The notes: generated by a model from the sequence alone, not told the origin. A stretch of 64,000 nucleotides of DNA from Candidatus Krumholzibacteriota bacterium (GCA_029262065.1 JAJDAC010000012.1:23563-87562), one strand, 5' to 3'; positions 8,428-16,086 are shown, numbered from the stretch's first letter. Made by a program: numbers and translations.

Positions 8428-9249
8428 ATGTATCCATTTTCCGTTGAGAAGGCCGCCCTTGCGGTCGCACCGGTCGTATTGGTGCTCTCCAGCTCGATTG
8501 CCCTGGCGCAGGCTCCCGCCGTCGCCGAGGAAGACGAGGGCACGGGGGCGACGATCGAGGTCAAGCGCATAGAACTGACCCTGTTTGGCGGCAGTCAGAG
8601 CGGCGCCCAGTACCTGGACCTGCCGGCGCTCTTCGACGAGATCCGTACATTCGACCAGGGGGCCGACGACATCCTGGATTTCCAGGGAGCGGCCATGCCA
8701 TCGAATATCCGGGCGCCTCGGAAAGAATACGAGACCAGTCCCGTGTTGGGAGGTAGCGCGTCGTTCTACCTGGGGCCGAGCTTCGGCTTTCAGCTCTACG
8801 GTTCCTATACGTCGACCACCGCCATCCTCACCGGGTTCGATATTAATGATCCTCTCGAAGAGCGTTTCGAGGTGGATACGTCCGACATGACCATCATGGC
8901 GGGTGGGACCAACATCATCTACAACCTGGGAAACGAGCGTAAAACCAAGATCCGCCCCTACTTCCAGTTGGGCTTCGGCGGCATACTGAATCAGTTCCCC
9001 GAGCAGGACGACGTCGGTGGCCTGTATTTCCTGTATGGCGCCGGCCTGAGCTTGCCCATCAAGGGGCCTGTGCGGTTTCAGGCGGGTGCCCACTACACGC
9101 TGTACAGTTTCGACCAGGACGAGATCGCCCAGGATAGCGTCATCAACACGCCCTCCTTCACCATCGGTCTGACCTGGCGCCACGACGTACCGGAGAAGGT
9201 CGTGGTCCCCGCCGACGATTCGGTGTCGTTCGACGCCGCCGGACGCTGA
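8428..9249 (+). CDS. Secreted outer-membrane beta-barrel protein, function unknown
   Basis: The 273-residue product has an N-terminal signal peptide (hydrophobic stretch to about residue 28, ending SIALAQA). It then has alternating beta strands rich in aromatic and glycine residues, such as SASFYLGPSFGFQLYGSY and RPYFQLGFGGIL, as in small eight-stranded outer-membrane barrels. No enzymatic motif is visible. It is a single-gene unit, read away from the EF-G operon and closed by a strong hairpin. A structural or adhesin-like porin role is possible, but no specific function can be assigned. Confidence 0.75.
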   Translation: MYPFSVEKAALAVAPVVLVLSSSIALAQAPAVAEEDEGTGATIEVKRIELTLFGGSQSGAQYLDLPALFDEIRTFDQGADDILDFQGAAMPSNIRAPRKEYETSPVLGGSASFYLGPSFGFQLYGSYTSTTAILTGFDINDPLEERFEVDTSDMTIMAGGTNIIYNLGNERKTKIRPYFQLGFGGILNQFPEQDDVGGLYFLYGAGLSLPIKGPVRFQAGAHYTLYSFDQDEIAQDSVINTPSFTIGLTWRHDVPEKVVVPADDSVSFDAAGR

Positions 9250-9323
9250 GGCCAGAATTCCTGGGTTTTCCGAAGTCACAACGCCGGGCTGACTAGCCGG
9301 CCCCGCTTCTCGGACACAACGAA

Positions 9324-9351
9324 AAAGGCGCCTCCCGAAGGAGGCGCCTTT
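9324..9351. terminator. Bidirectional terminator between two convergent genes
   Basis: A perfect 12-base-pair stem (AAAGGCGCCTCC with its complement) encloses a CGAA loop. T-rich tails lie on both sides, TTTCGTCTTTCC on the plus strand and TTTTTCGTTG on the minus strand. It sits between the ends of the barrel gene and the lysine-rich gene and can serve both. Confidence 0.92.
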
Positions 9352-9445
9352 CGTCTTTCCATTGCTGGAAAGATCATTCCAGCCGGCGGACCCCGAGTGG
9401 CTGTTTTCTAGCCACCCGGCGCCGCACCGAAACCAGAAAACGACG

Positions 9446-9877
9446 CTACCGCTTCTTCCGGCGCGTCGTAGCCTTCTTCCGCGAAGTAGCCTTCTTGCGC
9501 TTCGTCGCGGTCTTCTTGCGCTTCGTAGTGGCCTTCTTCTTACGCTTGGTGGTGGCCTTCTTCTTGCGCTTGGTGGTGGCCTTCTTCTTACGCTTCGTAG
9601 TGGCCTTCTTCTTACGCTTGGTGGTGGCCTTCTTCTTGCGCTTGGTCGTAGCCTTCTTCTTGCGCTTGGTTGTGGCCTTCTTCTTACGCTTGGTTGTGGC
9701 CTTCTTCTTACGCTTGGTCGTAGCCTTCTTGCGCTTCGTAGTGGCCTTCTTGCGCTTCGTCGTAGCCTTCTTGCGCTTCGCCGTAGCCTTCTTCTTCGTA
9801 GTGCGCTTCTTCTTAGAAGCCTTCTTCTTTGTACGCTTCTTGGCCGGTGCGGCCGTCAGCGTGGTTCCGTCTTCCAT
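9446..9877 (-). CDS. Lysine-rich histone H1-like repeat protein
   Basis: The 143-residue product is about half lysine, with arginine, threonine and alanine making up most of the rest. After a short acidic N-terminus (MEDGTTLTAAPA) come three KRKKATT heptads and eight KRKKKATT octads, then degenerate copies ending RRKKR. It has no hydrophobic core, so it is probably disordered and binds nucleic acid in the way of histone H1-like bacterial proteins (chlamydial Hc1/Hc2, AlgP). Such proteins compact DNA or bind ribosomes. The ATG at 9877 has GAGG upstream. The gene has its own strong promoter and terminator, so it is a single-gene unit. Confidence 0.85.
   Translation of the reverse strand: MEDGTTLTAAPAKKRTKKKASKKKRTTKKKATAKRKKATTKRKKATTKRKKATTKRKKKATTKRKKKATTKRKKKATTKRKKKATTKRKKKATTKRKKKATTKRKKKATTKRKKKATTKRKKTATKRKKATSRKKATTRRKKR
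9520..9790 (-). repeat. Coding minisatellite, 21-24-base units
   Basis: The middle of the lysine-rich gene is built from near-identical 24-base units encoding KRKKKATT, flanked by 21-base units encoding KRKKATT. Units differ mostly at third positions (for example ggtggtg, ggtcgta, cgtagtg). The units keep the reading frame, so copy-number change would alter length without a frameshift. Confidence 0.85.
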
Positions 9878-9912
9878 TTATCTGCCTCGCTTGTCTAGTT
9901 GCAGCCTAGATT

Positions 9913-9929
9913 CAGGGGACAAGCCCCTG
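9913..9929 (-). promoter_or_regulatory. Hairpin in the leader of the lysine-rich gene
   Basis: CAGGGG and CCCCTG are separated by five bases and lie 36 bases before the start codon, inside the predicted transcript leader. No T-run follows. It may influence translation, or it may be incidental. Confidence 0.3.
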
Positions 9930-9988
9930 CCACGTGGTTCCGATTCGGTGCACCGTGCAAGCGACGTACCGAATTGGAAATCGTCGGC

Positions 9989-10017
9989 ATTATTGGAACC
10001 ACGGAAAATCGTGTCAA
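9989..10017 (-). promoter_or_regulatory. Strong promoter of the lysine-rich histone-like gene
   Basis: TTGACA (10012-10017) and AATAAT (9989-9994) on the minus strand are spaced by 17 bases, one of the two or three best sigma-70 matches in the window. The predicted leader is about 105 bases. Confidence 0.75.
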
Positions 10018-10417
10018 ACAAAAAAACACCTTTTCCACGGCTTCCATTCGGGAAAAAGGAACCCGTTTCGTGCACTTCATGGTTTGAATGCGCGTCCACG
10101 GTAGGTCGAATCGTAGTAGGAAAGTTTGCGCACGCATGAGGAGATCGATTCCGACATGCATTAACTTGGCGTTATTCGCGCAGCGCAGACGTTTTAACCA
10201 TCACACGCGCTGGCTATACTATAGATAGTGTTGGAAACGAGGTGGGTGCGACCCAACTCTCGTCATGGGTCGTCGACGCCGCTGCCGCACGTGCGCGCGC
10301 CCGATTTCTTCCAATGCTTCCCCGGGGTCAAAACACGCTCTCGCCGGTTGCCGGAGCACGCGCGCGCGGCTCTTCAAGCACACCTCGCACCGCGAATGGT
10401 TGGGTGCGTTCTGCAAA

Positions 10418-10615
10418 TCAACGGCGGAAAAACTGGTACAACCATGCCGCCATCGAACCAAAACCAACAACACACGGCACGGTGGCAACCACCAGATTGC
10501 TCGCGGACAGACCGAGCCGCGCACCGGCCCACAAACCCAGCGCAACGAAAAAACTTAGGGCATTCGGGCCTGAATGGCCTAGCCTTCTGGTGTCAGACCC
10601 TGCCGACAGGGCGGG
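10418..10615 (-). pseudogene. Open frame for a small two-helix membrane protein, no standard start codon
   Basis: A 65-codon open stretch on the minus strand reads as a convincing small membrane protein. A polar start (DTRRLGHSGPN) is followed by two hydrophobic segments, ALSFFVALGLWAGARLGL and NLVVATVPCVVGFGSMAAWL, and a basic end, YQFFRR. Size, the glycine pattern and the end resemble AtpZ/AtpI-type F0 accessory proteins, though that is only a visual likeness. The frame is bounded upstream by TGA and has no ATG, GTG or TTG before the first helix, so it may be a decayed gene or use a rare start. It lies antisense to the phosphatase leader. Chance cannot be excluded. Confidence 0.3.
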
Positions 10616-10682
10616 TCATCACCACGCGGTCGACGCTCTCGGAAATCACGGAGTGTCACCACGCAAGGACCGTGTTTTCCCG

Positions 10683-11927
10683 ATGCATCAATCCGCCGTC
10701 GAATTCCTGGCCACGGCCACGCGCGACCTGAACGCGAGCCTGGATCTCCCGGAAGTACTCCGAACGGTCGCCGAACGCGCGTGCGAGTTCGTGCCCTGCG
10801 ATCTTCTCTGCGTGATGCTGTACGACGAAGAGTCGCGACTCCTCCACCACAGCTATTCGCTGAAACTGGGCGAGCATGTCGAACAAACGGGCAGCTTCCC
10901 CATTGGCTACGGAATCTCCGGCACCGCGGCCCAACTGAAACAGCCCATTCGGGTCGCCGACGTGCGCCAGGACGCGCGCTACGTCCGCTTCCGACACGCC
11001 GACGTCGAGATACGCTCCGAGCTGGCAATTCCGCTGCTGATTCGGGACCGGGTCATTGGAGTGTTGGACCTCGAGAGCCTGGAACCCGACGGCTACTCGC
11101 TCGATCACGAGCAGATGCTGACCACGCTGGCGTCCCATCTGGCCATGGCCCTGGAGAATGCGCGCCTGTACCAGCGGGTGTCGGCGCAGGAACAACGCAT
11201 GGAACGGGAGATCGCCACCGCGCGAAAGATCCAGAAGGGTCTGATGCCACGAAACGTCCCCCTCATGGACGGATTCGAAGTTGGTAAGGCGTTCCGTCCC
11301 GCGCGGGAACTGGCGGGCGACTTCTATGATTTCCTGCTCTACGCCGACGGACGCCTGGCTCTCACCGTGGCCGATGTGGCGGGCAAGGCCACGCCGGCGG
11401 CGCTCTACGGCTCGCTGGCGGTGGGCCTCATGCGCGGACACGTGGTGCAGCAACAAGGCAATCCGTCCCAGATGCTTCAGCACCTCAACGATCAGCTGGT
11501 GGCGCTCACCGTCGAAGGCCGGTTCCTGGCCATGGTGTACGCGCTCGTCGATCCGCGGGAAAGGACGCTGACCCTCGCCAGCGCGGGCTTCCCGTTTCCC
11601 CGCCTCGTGCGCAAGGGCGAGGTCACGGTGCTGGACTCGTTTGGTGACATTCCGTTGGGCCTGTTCGCCAAGCGGCACTACGAAGACTTCACCTTGGTCC
11701 TGCAGCCCGGCGACCTCGTGGTGTTCGTGTCCGACGGGCTCGAAGACGGACTGGACCCCAAGGGGAATCCTTCCATGGGAGAACGACTGAACACCTGGTT
11801 GGCCCGGCTGTCCCCCTACTCCGCGCAGGAAGTGGTCGACGAATTGATGCAGGCCAGCACCCCCGCCCTCACCGGCCGCTCGGAGTCACAGGACGACCGC
11901 ACCGCGGTGGCGATCCGCGTGAAATGA
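10683..11927 (+). CDS. GAF-domain SpoIIE-type (PP2C) serine phosphatase, RsbU-like
   Basis: A probable signalling phosphatase. Residues about 1-150 form a GAF sensor domain (SLDLPEVLRTVAERACEFV to LASHLAMALENARLYQ). A short coiled linker (QEQRMEREIATARKIQKG) leads into a PP2C/SpoIIE domain with metal-binding AGDFYDF, DVAGKATPAALYG, SDGLEDGLD and the terminal DDRTAVAIRVK. In this family such enzymes dephosphorylate anti-sigma-factor antagonists. No partner-switch genes are adjacent. The frame is open upstream to 10242 but without domain similarity. The ATG at 10683, just before the GAF domain with AAGGA upstream, gives a 414-residue product. Confidence 0.9.
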   Translation: MHQSAVEFLATATRDLNASLDLPEVLRTVAERACEFVPCDLLCVMLYDEESRLLHHSYSLKLGEHVEQTGSFPIGYGISGTAAQLKQPIRVADVRQDARYVRFRHADVEIRSELAIPLLIRDRVIGVLDLESLEPDGYSLDHEQMLTTLASHLAMALENARLYQRVSAQEQRMEREIATARKIQKGLMPRNVPLMDGFEVGKAFRPARELAGDFYDFLLYADGRLALTVADVAGKATPAALYGSLAVGLMRGHVVQQQGNPSQMLQHLNDQLVALTVEGRFLAMVYALVDPRERTLTLASAGFPFPRLVRKGEVTVLDSFGDIPLGLFAKRHYEDFTLVLQPGDLVVFVSDGLEDGLDPKGNPSMGERLNTWLARLSPYSAQEVVDELMQASTPALTGRSESQDDRTAVAIRVK

Positions 11928-12028
11928 ACGTGCGCGCCGTGACCCTGGGCGTGCCCCTCCTGCTCCATTTCGTTCAGGGCGCTCGGAACTACCATTCACT
12001 GGCAGGCGCAACACCTGGGTATTCATGA
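11924..12028 (+). CDS. Possible 34-residue peptide coupled to the phosphatase gene
   Basis: An ATG overlaps the phosphatase stop as ATGA and opens a 34-codon frame with a hydrophobic stretch (VTLGVPLLLHFV). Overlap of this kind often marks coupled genes, but the product is tiny and matches no family I know. It may be chance or the stump of a decayed gene. Confidence 0.2.
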   Translation: MNVRAVTLGVPLLLHFVQGARNYHSLAGATPGYS

Positions 12029-12083
12029 ACTTCGGATACTGGACGTGGGGAAAGTTGATCCTGCTCGCTGATCAGGAGCGAAC

Positions 12084-12659
12084 CTATTCCCACGCCGCGT
12101 GTTCAGCCAGGGTCTGCTCGGCACGGACCGCCACATCGAGCTGAGCGAACAGCTGCTGCTTGTTCGACTGCGGCAGCGGAAGCAACTGCGCGAGGATATC
12201 GGATAATCGTGACACATCGAGTTCATCGGGAAGCTGGTAGTCCGCGCCGCCACGTACACCAATCGCCTCACGCAGGGGCCCACGAAGCCTGAGTTCGTCG
12301 ATGTCGGAGGCTTCCACTTCCTCCAGGACCGAAATCTCAACCTGGCGGTAGAGGCGATCGCTGGCGACCTCCTGGATGGATACACGGGACAGACCCAGCA
12401 ACATCATGACGTACCTGCCGTCGGGAAGGCGTCGGTGCTGCGCGATCTCACCCAGGCCGGCAATTTCAAACACCGGCGGCACCGACGGGGACTCGCCCGC
12501 GACGGCTTCGAGGATGGTACCCATGACCAGGTGGCCTCGGCCATCGAGCTGATCGTCGACCATCTGGCGGTACCGCTCTTCGAACACATGCAGCGGTTCC
12601 AGCGAATTCGGAAACAGGAAGAAGTTCGGCAGCGGGAACATGGGCACGATGGTAGTCAT
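12084..12659 (-). CDS. Stand-alone LON N-terminal (substrate-binding) domain protein
   Basis: A 191-residue protein formed only of the PUA-like LON-N domain: IVPMFPLPNFFLFPNSLEPLH followed by VFEERYRQMVDD and a helical C-terminal half. It lacks the AAA+ and Ser-Lys protease domains of Lon. Such short proteins are widespread and annotated as peptidase S16-like, but their role is unclear; substrate binding is a reasonable inference. The ATG at 12659 matches the usual N-terminus, and the frame extension up to 12710 would run through a palindrome. Confidence 0.88.
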   Translation of the reverse strand: MTTIVPMFPLPNFFLFPNSLEPLHVFEERYRQMVDDQLDGRGHLVMGTILEAVAGESPSVPPVFEIAGLGEIAQHRRLPDGRYVMMLLGLSRVSIQEVASDRLYRQVEISVLEEVEASDIDELRLRGPLREAIGVRGGADYQLPDELDVSRLSDILAQLLPLPQSNKQQLFAQLDVAVRAEQTLAEHAAWE

Positions 12660-12693
12660 GGCACCAATGTAGTCGAAGATCAGATCCAGCGAA

Positions 12694-12709
12694 TGGGACC
12701 CGGGTCCCA
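12694..12709. promoter_or_regulatory. Perfect 16-base palindrome, copy 1 (candidate operator)
   Basis: TGGGACCCGGGTCCCA lies 34 bases upstream of the LON-N gene start. The same 16 bases recur at 13866-13881. A shared perfect palindrome in two upstream regions suggests a binding site for a dimeric regulator, or a very stable RNA hairpin if transcribed. Confidence 0.5.
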
Positions 12710-12719
12710 CGCGTAGTCT

Positions 12720-13805
12720 TCAGCGCAGAAGCGTCATCGAAACCCGGCGGGTAACCCCGGAGGCCGTGACCAGCCGCGCGACGTACACGCCCGACGCCAC
12801 GGGTAGACCTTTCGCGTCCCGCCCGTCCCAATTGAGCTGGGTGGTACCCGCGGGCGCGGGCGCGGCCAGCAAGCGACGAACGCGCCGCCCGTTCGGGGCC
12901 AGGATATCCAGGGTGGCGAACGACGGCGCGGCCAGTTCGAACGAGATCGCCGTGGACGGATTGAACGGATTCGGAACGTTCTGCCGCAGCCTTACCGTTG
13001 GCGCCACGGGCGGTGCAGCGGTAGCCGACAGGTCGCTGAAACGAACGTAGTCCACATGGACCAACAGATCGGCGTTCACGTTCAACACCTGACAGTTTCC
13101 GGTGAAAGGATCCGGCTCGAACGGCGCAATCGTGGGCCAGTCGGTGTACGCGGTGAAGCCCACCTGCAGCGTGGCCGGCAGATCGGGACGCGAGAACGAT
13201 TGGTGGGCAATCCAGGAGCCGGGAGCGATTCGATAGTCCAACTGGAATTGATCACCCGTGCGCGCGATGCGTAGTTCCACCCAGTCGATCACCGCGAGCT
13301 GGGTGAGCCGAAGCGTGGACTGGCTGTCCATCGTGGTCTTGTCTTCCAGCAACAGCACATTGTTGGCGGTGCCACGCCCCACCGACAGGAACATCCAGTC
13401 TTCGCCGCCGGGCGTCCAGGTGGCCTTGGTGATAGATCGAGGCGCGCGCACGAACAAGCCGGCCAGGGAATAGTTGGTAGTGGGGACGGCAGTGCTTCGC
13501 CCCTGCGCCAGCACCCGGGTCTCGACGATGAAGTCGCCCGTGACTTCCTTGAAGAGAAACGGAGCGTGCAGGTCGTTGAACCAACCGCACGAAGACGGCT
13601 CGAGATACAGGGCGCCGGGCACGGTCTGGTCGACGTCGGCCACCAGCATCTTGTCGGGCCAACCCTCCAGCGTGTGGAAGCGCTGCCAGTTCGACAACGA
13701 TGCGGAGTCGTCGAACTCATCGCTCAGGGCGGAGAGCTGGGCGACGGCGAGGTTGGGCTGGAGCATCAGCAGCGCCAGCCATGAGATGCAGACTACCGAG
13801 CGCAT
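12720..13805 (-). CDS. Secreted beta-sandwich protein with FlgD-like C-terminal sorting domain
   Basis: A 361-residue secreted protein. A signal peptide (LALLMLQPNLAVAQ) precedes a lectin-like beta-sandwich of the DUF1349/concanavalin type (DEFDDSASLSNWQRF to FTAYTDW, about residues 25-225). The C-terminal 90 residues form a FlgD-like / type-IX-like sorting domain: VPNPFNPSTAISFEL, NWDGRDAKGLPVASGVYVAR and a terminal RVSMTLLR. The sandwich domain suggests carbohydrate binding, and the tail suggests export to the cell surface. The ATG at 13805 has AAGGGAG upstream. Confidence 0.85.
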   Translation of the reverse strand: MRSVVCISWLALLMLQPNLAVAQLSALSDEFDDSASLSNWQRFHTLEGWPDKMLVADVDQTVPGALYLEPSSCGWFNDLHAPFLFKEVTGDFIVETRVLAQGRSTAVPTTNYSLAGLFVRAPRSITKATWTPGGEDWMFLSVGRGTANNVLLLEDKTTMDSQSTLRLTQLAVIDWVELRIARTGDQFQLDYRIAPGSWIAHQSFSRPDLPATLQVGFTAYTDWPTIAPFEPDPFTGNCQVLNVNADLLVHVDYVRFSDLSATAAPPVAPTVRLRQNVPNPFNPSTAISFELAAPSFATLDILAPNGRRVRRLLAAPAPAGTTQLNWDGRDAKGLPVASGVYVARLVTASGVTRRVSMTLLR

Positions 13806-13864
13806 GGGTCTCCCTTGGGTACGCAGCCGGGACACTTGGGTCCTTCTTCATGGTAACCGATCGG

Positions 13865-13882
13865 ATGGGACCCGGGTCCCAT
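13865..13882. promoter_or_regulatory. Perfect 18-base palindrome, copy 2 (candidate divergent operator)
   Basis: ATGGGACCCGGGTCCCAT contains the 16-base copy-1 palindrome plus one extra matched pair. It lies exactly midway between two divergent start codons: 59 bases separate it from the ATG at 13805 and 59 from the ATG at 13942. No obvious sigma-70 boxes were found on either side. Confidence 0.55.
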
Positions 13883-13941
13883 CTTCACCGCGTCACGTCG
13901 CGTCGGGTGCGAACGTCCTGGACTTGCCTCCGAACGTAGCC

Positions 13942-14622
13942 ATGCCGAAGAACAAGGATCTCAAGCGCCTCGTGCGCTCCCGCATGCAGAAGACGGGCGA
14001 GAGCTATACCACCGCCCGCCGTCACCTCACCAAGAATGACCAGCTCCCATCGCTACCGGTAGGCAAATACGCCGAAGTGGCGGGAATGTCGGATGCCGCC
14101 GTCCAGAAAGCCACCGGACATACGTGGACGGAATGGGTCAAGCGACTCGATGCGGCGCATGCGCATGCGATGGACCATCGTGACATCGCGCGCCACTTGC
14201 GCGAAACATACGATCAGGTGAGCCCCTGGTGGGCGCAGTCGGTCACGGTTGGTTACGAGCGGATCAAGGGCCTACGCGAGGCGGGACAGCGCCGCGGCGG
14301 CAACTTCGATGTGAACAAGAGCAAGACAGTGCCGCTGGCGCTCCACGATCTGTACCGGGCATTCAGCGACGTACGCCTACGACGCCAATGGATGGGCGAG
14401 GTCGACCTTACCGTTCGCAAGAACAACGTCGACAAGTCGGTGCGGTGGAAGTGGGAAGACGGTACTCCGGTCGAGGTGTACTTCTGGGAGAAGGGACCTG
14501 AAAAAGCCCAGGCCCAGCTACAGCACCGGGAGCTTCCTACGAAGAAGGCGGCCGAAGCAACACGCTCGGAGTGGACGGAACGGTTCGAGGCGTTGGCTCG
14601 CTGGGCCAAGGAGCGCGGCTAG
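13942..14622 (+). CDS. DUF4287 domain protein with SRPBCC-like C-terminal part
   Basis: The 226-residue product begins PKNKDLKRLVRSRMQKTGES, the typical start of DUF4287 proteins, followed by VQKATGHTWTEWVKRLD. The second half (LYRAFSDVRLRRQWMGEVDL and RWKWEDGTPVEVYFWEKG) resembles the START/AHSA1-type fold, which binds hydrophobic ligands. No catalytic residues can be named and the cellular role is unknown. It is cytosolic (no signal) and diverges from the sorting-domain gene. Confidence 0.8.
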   Translation: MPKNKDLKRLVRSRMQKTGESYTTARRHLTKNDQLPSLPVGKYAEVAGMSDAAVQKATGHTWTEWVKRLDAAHAHAMDHRDIARHLRETYDQVSPWWAQSVTVGYERIKGLREAGQRRGGNFDVNKSKTVPLALHDLYRAFSDVRLRRQWMGEVDLTVRKNNVDKSVRWKWEDGTPVEVYFWEKGPEKAQAQLQHRELPTKKAAEATRSEWTERFEALARWAKERG

Positions 14623-14958
14623 GGAACCAATACAGATGGTCACGTTCGAAGTACGTAGACGTGGGCAGCTAGAAGATGCGCGTTCGGCCCGCCCGGTTGG
14701 AGTGAGCCATATACAAACAGTCTTTCCATGACTCACATCCGGGAGCAGGCTTCATGTCGTGAAGAGGAACGACCCATGGGATCAAGCTACGTCCGGAGCG
14801 CGACGAAGGGCAATTCCGTGGTCAGCTACCGCCAGCGGATGGGAACCCGGCCCCGACTGAATTGACTTCGCGCGCCATCCCAGTAACCATATGCTTGACA
14901 ATGACTTAGTGTGCAATGACCTTAGAAATATTGACTTTACACGCCACAGCATGATCCC
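14623..14958. other. 336-base spacer, no gene recognised
   Basis: The stretch becomes AT-richer towards its right end. It contains TTGACA at 14895-14900 and TTGACT at 14931-14936 but no -10 box at proper distance. A 29-codon frame at 14776-14865 with AGAGGAA upstream was seen but is too short to support. Confidence 0.5.
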
Positions 14959-15279
14959 ATGCAGGGGAACGCCTCATCCGATCATGAAAGCCCTACCTCT
15001 GTCACGGCAATGAACACAGGCTTCAACCCCTTCGAACACCCCGAGCGCGAGCTTCCCAGACTCTGCCCATCTTGCGATGGCGCCGTGGTCTTACGGGGAA
15101 CGTCCATGTGGGCGTCGCGATCCCAACAAGCAAACCGACTGCTCGAAACTACCTACGGCTGCAGTGACTGTGGCCCCGTGTACGTAGTGCGGTATCGCGT
15201 CGCGGCCGATGGACAGAAGTACAGCTACTCGGTGAGTCCAATCGCGCAGCCCGCCCCTCGCAGCGTTGCCGTGGGTTGA
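14959..15279 (+). CDS. Small zinc-ribbon-like protein, function unknown
   Basis: A 106-residue product with two CxxC pairs, CPSC near residue 36 and CSDC near residue 68, which probably bind one zinc ion. The rest is polar with no signal peptide. No family is recognised. A second in-frame ATG at 15010 would give an 89-residue form, and neither start has a good ribosome-binding site. Composition and the lack of operon partners suggest an accessory gene. Confidence 0.55.
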   Translation: MQGNASSDHESPTSVTAMNTGFNPFEHPERELPRLCPSCDGAVVLRGTSMWASRSQQANRLLETTYGCSDCGPVYVVRYRVAADGQKYSYSVSPIAQPAPRSVAVG

Positions 15280-15313
15280 GGGCGTCGGCCGAGATGGTAC
15301 CGGGCACGAAAAA

Positions 15314-15337
15314 GGGGCACCGCTTCTGCAGTGCCCC
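15314..15337 (-). terminator. Terminator after tRNA-Leu, possibly used from both sides
   Basis: A seven-base-pair stem (GGGGCAC with GTGCCCC) encloses a 10-base loop. On the minus strand it is followed by CCTTTTTCG, closing the secG/tRNA-Leu unit. On the plus strand TGTTCTTTT follows, so the zinc-ribbon gene may also end here. Confidence 0.8.
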
Positions 15338-15345
15338 TGTTCTTT

Positions 15346-15430
15346 TGGTGCTCGGGGCGGGACTCGAACCCGCACAGCTTTCGCCACTACCCCCTCAAGA
15401 TAGCGTGTCTACCAGTTCCACCACCCGAGC
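15346..15430 (-). tRNA. tRNA-Leu (anticodon GAG)
   Basis: 85 bases on the minus strand form a leucine tRNA. The acceptor stem GCTCGGG pairs with CCCGAGC; the D-arm is GTGGAACTGGTAGACAC; the anticodon loop TTGAGGG carries GAG at 15394-15396. The long variable arm typical of class II tRNAs, the T-arm GGGTTCGAGTCCC and an encoded CCA complete it. It reads CUC and CUU codons. It lies 22 bases after secG; the same secG to tRNA-Leu(GAG) order occurs in E. coli. Confidence 0.97.
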
Positions 15431-15452
15431 AAACTCTTGAACGACAGAGCGG

Positions 15453-15920
15453 CTACTGACCGCCGCCCTCGCCGCCTTCATCACCCGTGTCACCCGAACC
15501 GCCCGTGGCATCGCCACCGGTAGCATCGCCGCCCTCGACCGGAACGGGAACCGGCGCCGGCGGAACAACCGCGTCGCCGACCGGGGTCGGGACCGTTGCG
15601 TCGGTCGTCGGAATGGTGATGGGCGTGGCTCCAGTGCTCACCGGAACTCGCTCGGCGGCACGGCGGGCAACCGAGCTGCCGGTGCCCTGGGCCGAGAAGT
15701 ACACCAACAGCAAGCTCATGGCCATGAACAGCACGCCGAGCCAGATGGTGGCCTTGTGCAGGAACGTGGTGACGCCGCGGGCGCCAAACATGGCCTCGCC
15801 GGCTCCGGCGCCGCCGAAGGCGCCAGCCAGGCCGCCACCCTTGCTCTGCTGCAGCAGCACGACGACGCTCAGGAGCAGGCAGATGAGAATGAACACGAAA
15901 AGTGCGATGTAGTAAGCCAT
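15453..15920 (-). CDS. secG: Protein-export membrane protein SecG
   Basis: Small subunit of the SecYEG channel in the inner membrane. The first 75 residues are the conserved core: helix one, the loop LLQQSKGGGLAGAFGG, FGARGVTTFLHKAT, and helix two. The remaining 80 residues are an unusual low-complexity tail, rich in proline, valine and threonine and ending in glycine and acidic repeats (GGDATGGDATGG). Such tails occur on SecG in several phyla and have no assigned role. Confidence 0.95.
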   Translation of the reverse strand: MAYYIALFVFILICLLLSVVVLLQQSKGGGLAGAFGGAGAGEAMFGARGVTTFLHKATIWLGVLFMAMSLLLVYFSAQGTGSSVARRAAERVPVSTGATPITIPTTDATVPTPVGDAVVPPAPVPVPVEGGDATGGDATGGSGDTGDEGGEGGGQ

Positions 15921-16014
15921 TGTTCCGTCGATCCGTTCCTGGATTTCCGTCTGATCAGAATCGCCGGGGGGCGCTCATTTGAGGCTCCGACCCGGGCGCG
16001 AAAAACAGACGAGT

Positions 16015-16043
16015 AAGCTAGCACGGGGCTTCGAGGCTGTCAA
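16015..16043 (-). promoter_or_regulatory. Promoter of secG and tRNA-Leu
   Basis: TTGACA (16038-16043) and TAGCTT (16015-16020) on the minus strand are spaced by 17 bases. The -35 box begins about 45 bases after the tpiA stop, so secG is transcribed independently as well as possibly by read-through from pgk-tpiA. Confidence 0.6.
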
Positions 16044-16086
16044 ACCGCGTGCCGGAAACCTCTGAAAATCAACAACTTCGGGGACC

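Larger units (their letters stand above)
9878..10682. other. 805-base spacer around divergent promoters
   Basis: The part nearest 9878 holds the promoter and leader of the lysine-rich gene and is clearly more AT-rich than its surroundings. TATACT at 10215-10220 could be a plus-strand -10 box for the phosphatase gene, but no matching -35 box is seen and the leader would be about 460 bases. The plus strand is A-rich between about 10420 and 10560, where a minus-strand membrane-protein frame lies (listed separately). No tRNA or other structured RNA gene was recognised. Confidence 0.55.

Noticed and set aside
9480..9800. Regular short repeats, possible CRISPR array
   Set aside because: The units are contiguous without spacers and encode KRKKKATT in frame, so they are a coding minisatellite.
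14776..14865. 29-codon frame with AGAGGAA upstream
   Set aside because: Too short and without recognisable features; could easily arise by chance in the spacer.
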